In this document: positions 1-5,735 of the stretch, one piece after another | Numbering within the stretch: position 1 is the first letter of the stretch | How the letters are laid out: the number at the start of each line of letters is the position of its first letter | Assembly: GCA_000434115.1 (NCBI GenBank) | Contig: FR893956.1 | Location: forward strand, 1-13,898 | DNA length: 13,898 nt | Direction of reading: 5' to 3' | Source of the DNA: Roseburia sp. CAG:309 | GTDB lineage: Bacteria > Bacillota > Clostridia > Lachnospirales > Lachnospiraceae | Made by a program: the position numbers and the translations under genes | Notes under the pieces: generated by a model | Databases searched by the model: none | What the model saw: only the letters and a program-made list of their open reading frames with translations | What the model was told of the DNA's origin: nothing

Positions 1-24
1 GAGTTAAAAATGGAGTTAAAAATG
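1..24 (+). repeat. 12-bp tandem duplication spanning the start of the surface-protein gene
   Basis: Bases 1-12 and 13-24 are identical copies of gagttaaaaatg. Each copy carries a GAG ribosome-site core six bases ahead of an ATG, so the gene has two in-frame starts (10 and 22) with the same local context. The second has a visible GGAG (12-15). The first base upstream lies outside the window, so the strength of the first site cannot be judged. Confidence 0.85.
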
Positions 25-2721
25 AAAGCATTAAAAACAATCACGTGTGTATTAACGTTTGCATTCCTGTTAATACTCGCACCAACACAAGCAAAGGCAG
101 TTTCAAACAACATTTCTGCAACAGAAGGAACGTTTACCGTTCATCAATTTATTGATGGGAATGAAGTGGGTTCTTTGACAATCCGTGCCAAAGGGTTTGA
201 CAAGACGCAGACAACGTCCTGCCGCTTTTCAAACGTTCAGTGGGACATATATACAAGTTCCGGCAATGGCAAAGCATCCGCCATATCAGGCCTGAACTAT
301 ACGTACAAAGGAACCTCAGATTCTTCGAGATATCCGGTTGTTGGATGTAGCATCGGGTTGACTAAACAGACTGGGATTGTGTTTGATAAAGTAACAGTAA
401 ATGGAAATGGTGGATCCGGTGCCATTACCGTGATGAAAGACGGACCGGCACCATCCGGACAGACGTTGGATGCAGCTACAGAATTAAATTCTGCGCAAAA
501 TGAAAACTGGAATTATATCATTGCACAGTCTGTATGGTTTGGTGTACGTATGAACTATGTAGAGTACATGATGGATCATCATGCGGATATCAATGTATAT
601 TTCCGTACTCCACATGCAACGGTTACTTATACAAAAGGCGATAACAGTGCAAGCGGAGCAGATGTTCAGAAAAAATATGATTTTAGAGGTATGTTTCCCG
701 TACCAAGTGAAATCGGTATGAGTAAAACAATACAAGCTTCTTTTGATGGAAATACTCAGAAAGCAGATGCTCCGTTCAACGTATGGGAGATTCCCGGATT
801 TGTGTTTGTTTGGACACAGGGATCGAATTATCCATTTTTTGTTGGTACTGATCAGTTTTTAAATATGCAGTCCTTTTTTGATCACTATGGAAGGGATTTT
901 AGAAGCAATTTATCAGTGACCTGCATAGCTCATTGGCTTCCAGCAAATGTGACAGTACCAAAAGCTCCAACGGCCGAAAAGTACACCGTGACGATCGCTA
1001 ACGAAAACGCAACGATTGATACTGCCATCAAAGCAAAATCTTTTAATGGCTGGAATGTAAATGGAACCCTGCATCAGCCGGACGAAGAAGTAGCTGCGGA
1101 TGCCGACTTTTCTGCTACATCGGACTGGAGCAATCCGACGTATACCGTGCCAAAAGCACCAAAGGCACCAAGTTATAAGGTAACGGTAACCAGTGATGAT
1201 ACCCAGCTGAATCAGCTGACATTGGAGAAAACATTCTCCTGTTGGAAAGACAGTGACGGAAACTCCTATAAGCCGGGAGATGTTATCACATTGACAAAAG
1301 ATATGACATTGACAGCCGACTGGAAGAATCCTACACTGGATATCACTTCATTAACAGAACCTAAAAAGGAAAATTACACTTTTCAAGGTTGGAAAGTTGG
1401 AGATTCCTATTTGAATCAGGAGACTATCGGTGAAACATACCCATTGATGGAGATCACAAAGGACACCACAATTACAGCAGAGTGGAAACAAATACCACCT
1501 TCTGTTACCAACGATCTTTCCAAGATCATTGACCTGATCAACAAGTCTACGCTTTCCGAGGAAGAAAAGGCGGCCTTGATCGCACGTCTGACATCCAACT
1601 CGTTGACGGATGCTGACAAGACGTACATTGAAAAATTGCTGGAAAGCAATACTACGTTGACAAAGACGGATAAAGAAGAGATCATCCAGGCAATCAAAGA
1701 GGTAAATGCTTCCGGTCTTACCGAAGATCAGCAGAAAGCCATTTTGGAAGCCTTAAACAGCGGAAGTTCAGCCATCTTTAAGTATGGTAACGTATCTTAT
1801 AAGATTACAAAAAATCCGGACGGAACCATTTCTGTATCCATTTCAGATTTGAATGGTGTGACAGATGTAGTCATTCCGAATGAGATCTATCTCAATGGGA
1901 AAGCCTATCCGATCACATCCATCGGAGACAGTGCGTTTAAGAACAATAAGACGATCCGCACAGTTACCATCCCGGGAAATGTAACGACCATTGGAAACAG
2001 TGCTTTTGAAGGCTGCAGTAAACTGACAAAAGTCAGCCTTGCTCCAAAAGGACTTGTAACTATCGGAAACAAAGCATTCAAAGACTGTGTTAATCTGACA
2101 TCCTTTACCTGTCCGAGTACGCTGCAGAGTATTGGAGTTAGTGCTTTTGAGAACTGTACCAAACTGGCAGCAATCAAATTCAATGATGGACTTCTTGTAA
2201 TCAAGAAGAGAGCTTTCTTTAATGCCGGACTGAAAAATGTTACTCTTCCAAAAACACTCTTAAAGATTGAAATGAGTGCTTTTGAAAAATGTAAGAAGAT
2301 GACACGCGTTGTATTTGCATCGGATATTAAGATGGCCACTGTCGGTTATCGTATTTTTGCAAATGACTCTGCGTTGAAAAAGATTGAACTTCCGAAAAAC
2401 CTTCGAAGTGTACCGAAGTACATGTTCTACCATTGTACAAGTCTTACTCAGGTAAGCGGCGGCGAGCGCGTGACCAGTATCGGTACCAGTGCATTTGAAG
2501 GATGTAAAAAACTTCCGAAGATCACTTTGAGAACTAAGGTACAGAAGATTGCGAAAAAAGCATTTTTTAACTGCAGTAAATTAAAACGTGTCAATATCAA
2601 GAGTAGTGCACTGACCAAGATTGAAGGAAAAGCCTTCAAAAAATGCCATAAGAAGATTAAATTTGATGTTCCGAGAAAGAAGATCAAAGCCTACAAAAAA
2701 CTTCTGAAAGGCAAGTTTTAA
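22..2721 (+). CDS. Secreted BspA-like leucine-rich-repeat surface protein with InlB-type modules
   Basis: This is a large secreted protein, 899 aa from the ATG at 22 (903 aa from the in-frame ATG at 10). I prefer 22 because GGAG sits six bases upstream and the product then begins with a standard signal peptide (Met-Lys-Ala, hydrophobic core, probable cleavage after Ala-Lys-Ala near residue 26). Residues about 27-311 match nothing I recognise. Residues about 313-490 hold three modules ending in patterns such as FxxW followed by TAxW, typical of InlB/Listeria-Bacteroides repeats. Residues 510-581 form four short helical repeats beginning L-T/S-x-x-D/E. From about 590 to 895 come BspA-type leucine-rich repeats with recurring I-G-x-S-A-F-E-x-C cores. 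No LPxTG, SLH or choline-binding anchor is present; the C-terminus is Lys-rich. BspA-like proteins commonly bind host or partner-cell surfaces. Its place just ahead of the pilin and channel genes suggests a mating adhesin, which is inference. A terminator-like hairpin follows. Confidence 0.85.
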   Translation: MKALKTITCVLTFAFLLILAPTQAKAVSNNISATEGTFTVHQFIDGNEVGSLTIRAKGFDKTQTTSCRFSNVQWDIYTSSGNGKASAISGLNYTYKGTSDSSRYPVVGCSIGLTKQTGIVFDKVTVNGNGGSGAITVMKDGPAPSGQTLDAATELNSAQNENWNYIIAQSVWFGVRMNYVEYMMDHHADINVYFRTPHATVTYTKGDNSASGADVQKKYDFRGMFPVPSEIGMSKTIQASFDGNTQKADAPFNVWEIPGFVFVWTQGSNYPFFVGTDQFLNMQSFFDHYGRDFRSNLSVTCIAHWLPANVTVPKAPTAEKYTVTIANENATIDTAIKAKSFNGWNVNGTLHQPDEEVAADADFSATSDWSNPTYTVPKAPKAPSYKVTVTSDDTQLNQLTLEKTFSCWKDSDGNSYKPGDVITLTKDMTLTADWKNPTLDITSLTEPKKENYTFQGWKVGDSYLNQETIGETYPLMEITKDTTITAEWKQIPPSVTNDLSKIIDLINKSTLSEEEKAALIARLTSNSLTDADKTYIEKLLESNTTLTKTDKEEIIQAIKEVNASGLTEDQQKAILEALNSGSSAIFKYGNVSYKITKNPDGTISVSISDLNGVTDVVIPNEIYLNGKAYPITSIGDSAFKNNKTIRTVTIPGNVTTIGNSAFEGCSKLTKVSLAPKGLVTIGNKAFKDCVNLTSFTCPSTLQSIGVSAFENCTKLAAIKFNDGLLVIKKRAFFNAGLKNVTLPKTLLKIEMSAFEKCKKMTRVVFASDIKMATVGYRIFANDSALKKIELPKNLRSVPKYMFYHCTSLTQVSGGERVTSIGTSAFEGCKKLPKITLRTKVQKIAKKAFFNCSKLKRVNIKSSALTKIEGKAFKKCHKKIKFDVPRKKIKAYKKLLKGKF

Positions 2722-2747
2722 TGCTTCAAAATAAGTAAAGTATCAAA

Positions 2748-2787
2748 AAGAGAGGTTGGCCAGACTTTGATCTGACCGGCCTCTTTT
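2748..2787 (+). terminator. Terminator-like hairpin after the surface-protein gene
   Basis: The arms are 2752-2764 and 2771-2783. They pair over 13 positions with two G-U pairs and one C-A mismatch, closing a six-base loop. Flanking A and T bases (2748-2751 and 2784-2787) extend the stem and give a short T run. It ends only five bases before the ribosome site of the pilin gene. It could be a full terminator separating the adhesin from the channel operon, or a partial attenuator. No clear promoter is visible between it and the pilin gene, so read-through is likely. Confidence 0.7.
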
Positions 2788-2799
2788 CGTTGGAAGGAG
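2781..2799 (+). promoter_or_regulatory. Possible ribosome-site-sequestering hairpin before the pilin gene
   Basis: Bases 2781-2788 (ctcttttc) can pair with 2792-2799 (ggaaggag) across a three-base loop, giving eight pairs of which two are G-U. This would bury the pilin gene's ribosome binding site. It uses the 3' arm and T run of the preceding hairpin, so the two folds exclude each other. Pyrimidine tracts pair easily with ribosome sites, so chance is a real alternative. Confidence 0.35.
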
Positions 2800-2808
2800 A
2801 AAGTCAAC

Positions 2809-3126
2809 ATGAAACAAAAAATAAGAAACATAGTGGCAGTAGCAGGAAGCCTTCTTTACTGTAATTTGCTGATTCCCTGTGCTGTGTATGCCGGCGACAA
2901 GGAGGATAAGATTGTAAAAGATCTTGATTCTAAAGTATCCTTTATTGTTGCTTTGGTACTTACGGTAATTCAAGGAGGCGGTGCCATTGTTTTAGGACTT
3001 GGATGTGTGAGTTTATTCTCGGCGATTTCCAGCCGTAACTCTACGGAATTGACAGAGGGAATCTTAAAAGCTGCCGGTGGTTTGGGAATGCTTATCGTTC
3101 CCGGAATTATAAAACTCTACACCTAG
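2809..3126 (+). CDS. VirB2/Maff2-like conjugative pilin precursor
   Basis: A 105-aa protein with a signal peptide (basic start, hydrophobic core, probable cleavage after Val-Tyr-Ala at residue 28). It leaves a mature product of about 77 residues. The mature part has a short charged segment, a hydrophobic Gly-rich helix (about 45-72), a polar turn with Ser-Arg-Asn-Ser-Thr (74-79) and a second hydrophobic Gly-rich helix (85-101). This two-helix plan is that of VirB2/TrbC pilins and of the Maff2 small membrane proteins of Tn1549-type elements, which sit directly before the VirB6-like gene as here. The ribosome site GGAAGGAG (2792-2799) fits the start. It presumably forms the extracellular or wall-spanning filament of the mating channel. 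The assignment rests on size, topology and position, because these proteins conserve little sequence. Confidence 0.7.
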   Translation: MKQKIRNIVAVAGSLLYCNLLIPCAVYAGDKEDKIVKDLDSKVSFIVALVLTVIQGGGAIVLGLGCVSLFSAISSRNSTELTEGILKAAGGLGMLIVPGIIKLYT

Positions 3127-3148
3127 GATAAGAAAGGACGTTCTGCTT

Positions 3149-4003
3149 ATGGTAATCCATGCATTAAGTATATTTGATACGATTAGCAATCTGGGAGACT
3201 TCTTTAGCGGGGAAGCTTTCTTTGAAAGCGCCGGTTATATCTGGAATGCCTTATTGAAAGTGGCAAATTCTCTTTTGACGGCCAACATTACCAGAGATGA
3301 GTATGCAGAAATCTGGCAGAAAGTAAAGTCATTGTATACAACATTCAATGCACTTTCAAGTACACTTCTTGTGTTGTTTTTTGTGTATGGATACTGCAGA
3401 GAGAGTGTTGATCTGAAGAGTAACATGACGTTTATTACTTTAATCAAAATGATGTTTCGATTGGTTGGAGTGGCGAATGTCATGAGCCTTGCCCTTACTA
3501 TGATGCCAAAACTATTCCGGTGTGCCAGACTTCTTGCAGAACTGATCAGTGGAGATAAGGATTATGGCTTTTTCTTTGACGGGGCAAAGATTTACGAAGA
3601 CATATCCTCGGGGAACAATGGAGTAATGCTGTGTTTTATTACATCCATTGTGTTTTTCTTTTTCACACTTGCCTGTGCTTTTTTCCTGATACAGCCAATC
3701 CTGCTCCGGACGATGAAAGTGTATATGTTAGCACCTTTTTGCGGAATTGCACTTTCCACAATAGCGGCAGGCGGCCAGGTATCTCAGACAGGCTATGCTT
3801 ATGTCAGAAGTTTTCTGGGAACGGTATTTTCTGCTGCTTTAATTGCAGTGGTGTTGTCACTCAGCAGTAATTTCATACAAACGATTTCCATAAAGTCAGA
3901 AGAGGCTATTGTACGTATGTTGGTTTACTGCTTGAAAATGTCAACAATTTCAGCCAGTGTAAAAACGGTAGACAGTCTTATGCAAAAAGCATTTAATCTG
4001 TAA
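3149..4003 (+). CDS. VirB6/TrbL-like polytopic channel protein
   Basis: A 284-aa integral membrane protein. After an amphipathic N-terminus it shows at least five hydrophobic segments, around residues 70-90, 97-123, 152-182, 188-208 and 221-242, with a weaker one near 252-272. The length and the position between the pilin and the PrgI gene match the VirB6-like protein of about 285 aa in Tn1549-family elements. VirB6 proteins form the inner-membrane part of the DNA-transfer channel. The ribosome site AAAGGA lies about ten bases ahead of the ATG, slightly far but acceptable, and no better start exists. The gap to the pilin gene is 22 bp and to the next gene 14 bp, so this is one transcription unit. 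No enzymatic motif is seen. Confidence 0.7.
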   Translation: MVIHALSIFDTISNLGDFFSGEAFFESAGYIWNALLKVANSLLTANITRDEYAEIWQKVKSLYTTFNALSSTLLVLFFVYGYCRESVDLKSNMTFITLIKMMFRLVGVANVMSLALTMMPKLFRCARLLAELISGDKDYGFFFDGAKIYEDISSGNNGVMLCFITSIVFFFFTLACAFFLIQPILLRTMKVYMLAPFCGIALSTIAAGGQVSQTGYAYVRSFLGTVFSAALIAVVLSLSSNFIQTISIKSEEAIVRMLVYCLKMSTISASVKTVDSLMQKAFNL

Positions 4004-4017
4004 AGGCAGGTGGAGAA

Positions 4018-4401
4018 ATGAATCGAAATATCAACGAAGACGTGGCCGGATACAAAAATGAATTTTGGAAAGGTCTGACCTTTCGGGAATGCTTTTTTGG
4101 AGTTGTTGCAATCGTGGTCGGCTGCGGCATCATTTTAGTTTTAACATTAAAATTTAAAATGATATTGAATCTTGCGGTTACTCTGACCATGCCGGTAATC
4201 GTAGTAATCGGAATGTGCGGCTTTTATAAAAAAAATGGAATGACCTTTTTTCAGCTTGTAAGAAGGAAGATTTCATTATGGAGACAGAAGCCGCTTGTCT
4301 ATAAAAGTGTTTCAGAAATAAACAGGAATACGCAGTCCGGAGGTGACTGGCTTGCGGAACTGATTTTTAAACATATTGGAAAGGATGAGAAAAATGATTA
4401 A
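4018..4401 (+). CDS. PrgI family (VirB3-like) conjugation protein
   Basis: A 127-aa protein that starts with a polar segment containing Tyr-Lys-Asn-Glu-Phe-Trp-Lys-Gly-Leu-Thr-Phe-Arg-Glu. Two adjacent membrane helices (about 26-46 and 49-70) follow, then a Lys/Arg-rich cytoplasmic tail. The short N-terminus, the paired helices and the Lys-Lys-Asn-Gly-Met-Thr turn after the second helix are typical of PrgI proteins, the Gram-positive counterparts of VirB3 that recruit the VirB4 ATPase to the channel. The ribosome site GGTGGAG precedes the ATG. In related elements prgI usually stands directly before virB4; here about 4 kb of other genes separate them. The end overlaps the next small ORF by 8 bp. 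Confidence 0.8.
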   Translation: MNRNINEDVAGYKNEFWKGLTFRECFFGVVAIVVGCGIILVLTLKFKMILNLAVTLTMPVIVVIGMCGFYKKNGMTFFQLVRRKISLWRQKPLVYKSVSEINRNTQSGGDWLAELIFKHIGKDEKND

Positions 4402-4525
4402 CGAGACATATGATTTTTCAATGAATAACAAATTAGGAAAGCGCTTACAGATGTATGCGTCAAAACTAAAAGAGATGCAAACAAAACAAAAAGAAAAGAA
4501 AAAATCAGAGGAAGGAGAAAAGTGA
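4394..4525 (+). CDS. Small Lys-rich hypothetical protein (43 aa)
   Basis: The ATG at 4394 lies within the end of the PrgI gene (8-bp overlap) and the ORF runs to TGA at 4523-4525. The GGA of AAGGATGAG lies about eight bases before the ATG. The product is 43 aa, begins Met-Ile-Asn-Glu-Thr-Tyr-Asp, and is mostly helical with a strongly basic Lys/Gln/Glu-rich C-terminal half. The next gene's ribosome site (GAAGGAGA, 4511-4518) is inside it. I do not recognise a family. The overlapping start and tight packing argue that it is translated and coupled to its neighbours. Confidence 0.55.
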   Translation: MINETYDFSMNNKLGKRLQMYASKLKEMQTKQKEKKKSEEGEK

Positions 4526-4526
4526 T

Positions 4527-5534
4527 ATGATGGATTATTCAGAATTTATGGAATATGTGGAGGATAATATTCTCAAATATCTGCCTCCGGAATATGAAAA
4601 CGCAGATGTCGAATTGACAAAAACACTTAAAAATAACAATGTCATTTTGGATACACTGCGTGTTCATAGAGAAGAAGAGACGGCCTCACCGCAGATCTAT
4701 CTTAACCGGGCCTATGAGAGTTACCGCGAGGGACAGAGTATAGACCGTATTATGGTCTCCTGCGCGGAAACAATCAGCAGTGCTAAAATCGAACCGGAGT
4801 ATTTGGATGTCGTATCTCATATTTCAGAATTTGAAACGGTAAAAGGCCAGATCATTCCACGTGTATGTAATGCTGCCGATAATACCGAGTTTTTATCTTC
4901 CAGACCTCACCGTCTCGAAAATGATCTGGCTGTGTATTATGCAGTCAGAGTATATACAGGCGGAGATGGTGTCGGCACCATTACAATTACAAATCAGCTC
5001 ATGAAGAGCATGGGGGTGACGGCAAAAGATCTTGATGATGCAGCACTTAATAACATAAGCAAAGAGGCCTATATACGTACAGGCGCATCCATGATGCTGG
5101 ATATGATGGTGGGGGATTTCAGCCGTGATTTTGGTGTAAGTGAAGCCGAAGCCAGAAAAATGCTGGAAGCCCAGATGCCGGTTGATGGCGGTATGTGGAT
5201 TGTTACCAACCGGGAAAAAATCAACGGTGCTGCTGTGATCATGTCGCCAACGGTCAGAGAACAGATTGGAGAAGTGGTTGGTGGAGATTATTATGTTCTT
5301 CCTTCCTCGATCCATGAGATCATTATTGTTCCTAAAGACCAGTATGATAGTATCCGGGACTTAACGGACACGGTAAAGCAGGTGAATCAAACTTGTGTAA
5401 ATTCAGATGAAGTGCTGAGTGACAATGTCTATGAGTATCAGATCAGAGAGAAAACATTGAAACTAGCCACAGATCAGACTTTAGATTTAGAAAAAGAACT
5501 GAGTAAGAAGCAGGATCAAACAAAACGTTTGTAA
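4527..5534 (+). CDS. DUF5688 family protein
   Basis: A 335-aa soluble protein with no signal peptide or membrane segment. It starts at tandem ATGs (4527, 4530) about eight bases after GAAGGAGA. The N-terminal third (Met-Asp-Tyr-x-x-Phe then a charged helix) and the C-terminal pattern Asp-Tyr-Tyr-Val-Leu-Pro-Ser-Ser-Ile-His-Glu-Ile-Ile-Ile-Val-Pro (about 251-266) match DUF5688 proteins as I know them from Lachnospiraceae. The arrangement of an early segment, a middle region on early-phase activity (Ile-Thr-Asn-Gln-Leu) and a late Leu-Pro-Ser-Ser-x-His-Glu core recalls YtpQ/DUF1444 proteins, but that link is only my impression. The function is unknown. Here it sits within a conjugation operon directly after PrgI and is followed by a terminator-like hairpin, so it may be regulatory or chaperone-like rather than a channel component. 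Confidence 0.7.
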   Translation: MMDYSEFMEYVEDNILKYLPPEYENADVELTKTLKNNNVILDTLRVHREEETASPQIYLNRAYESYREGQSIDRIMVSCAETISSAKIEPEYLDVVSHISEFETVKGQIIPRVCNAADNTEFLSSRPHRLENDLAVYYAVRVYTGGDGVGTITITNQLMKSMGVTAKDLDDAALNNISKEAYIRTGASMMLDMMVGDFSRDFGVSEAEARKMLEAQMPVDGGMWIVTNREKINGAAVIMSPTVREQIGEVVGGDYYVLPSSIHEIIIVPKDQYDSIRDLTDTVKQVNQTCVNSDEVLSDNVYEYQIREKTLKLATDQTLDLEKELSKKQDQTKRL

Positions 5535-5542
5535 TATAAATG

Positions 5543-5573
5543 AAAAAGCGGCCGGGATAACCGGCTGCTTTTT
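5543..5573 (+). terminator. Strong terminator-like hairpin after the DUF5688 gene
   Basis: The arms 5543-5555 and 5561-5573 pair over 13 positions with a single G-U pair and a five-base loop, with GC-rich core cggccgg/ccggctg and A/T-rich ends that give a T5 run. It begins eight bases after the DUF5688 stop codon. This is the best intrinsic terminator in the window, yet the next gene's ribosome site begins just three bases later with no visible promoter. It therefore probably acts as an attenuator that lowers, rather than abolishes, expression of the ArdC-RadC-VirB4 genes downstream. Confidence 0.8.
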
Positions 5574-5586
5574 AGAAAGGAGCCGG
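5561..5586 (+). promoter_or_regulatory. Possible competing hairpin covering the ribosome site of the 48-aa ORF
   Basis: Bases 5561-5566 (ccggct) pair perfectly with 5581-5586 (agccgg), and 5568-5571 (cttt) with 5576-5579 (aaag), with one G-G mismatch between and a four-base loop. The fold contains the whole ribosome site AAAGGAG (5576-5582) and shares its 5' arm with the 3' arm of the terminator-like hairpin, so only one can form at a time. This has the layout of a switch; whether it works as one is inference. Confidence 0.45.
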
Positions 5587-5588
5587 TT

Positions 5589-5735
5589 ATGAAAGAAAAA
5601 GAGTATATTGAAGAATTAAAAGATAAATATGGGATTACAGAATTTGGTCTTCCTAAGGAATTAGAGGGAGAAGAACCGGATGAAGTACAGGAAATCTTTT
5701 TGAGAGAGGGGGATTTGTATGACAAAAATGAATAA
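5589..5735 (+). CDS. Small acidic hypothetical protein (48 aa)
   Basis: The ATG at 5589 is six bases after a consensus ribosome site (AAAGGAG, 5576-5582) and the ORF ends at TAA 5733-5735. The 48-aa product is acidic, Glu/Lys-rich and largely helical, starting Met-Lys-Glu-Lys-Glu-Tyr-Ile and ending Tyr-Asp-Lys-Asn-Glu. No family is recognised. Its last 17 bp overlap the ArdC gene, whose ribosome site (GAGGGGGA) is inside this ORF, so the two are probably translationally coupled. A good ribosome site and the overlap are the only evidence that it is real. Confidence 0.6.
   Translation: MKEKEYIEELKDKYGITEFGLPKELEGEEPDEVQEIFLREGDLYDKNE

Noticed and set aside
1905..2339. 144-aa minus-strand open frame inside the surface-protein gene
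   Set aside because: It is the antisense of regular leucine-rich repeats, whose repeated codons leave the opposite strand open; no ribosome site or family is seen.
2640..2721. Sortase anchor at the end of the surface protein
   Set aside because: The last residues are Lys-rich with no LPxTG-like motif or hydrophobic tail.
3631..3870. 79-aa plus-strand open frame inside the VirB6-like gene
   Set aside because: It is an out-of-frame reading of a hydrophobic coding region, with no ribosome site and a Cys-rich sequence resembling no protein family.
4893..5315. 140-aa minus-strand open frame inside the DUF5688 gene
   Set aside because: Its His/Cys/Ile-rich composition is typical of a reverse-frame shadow, and the plus-strand gene is well supported.
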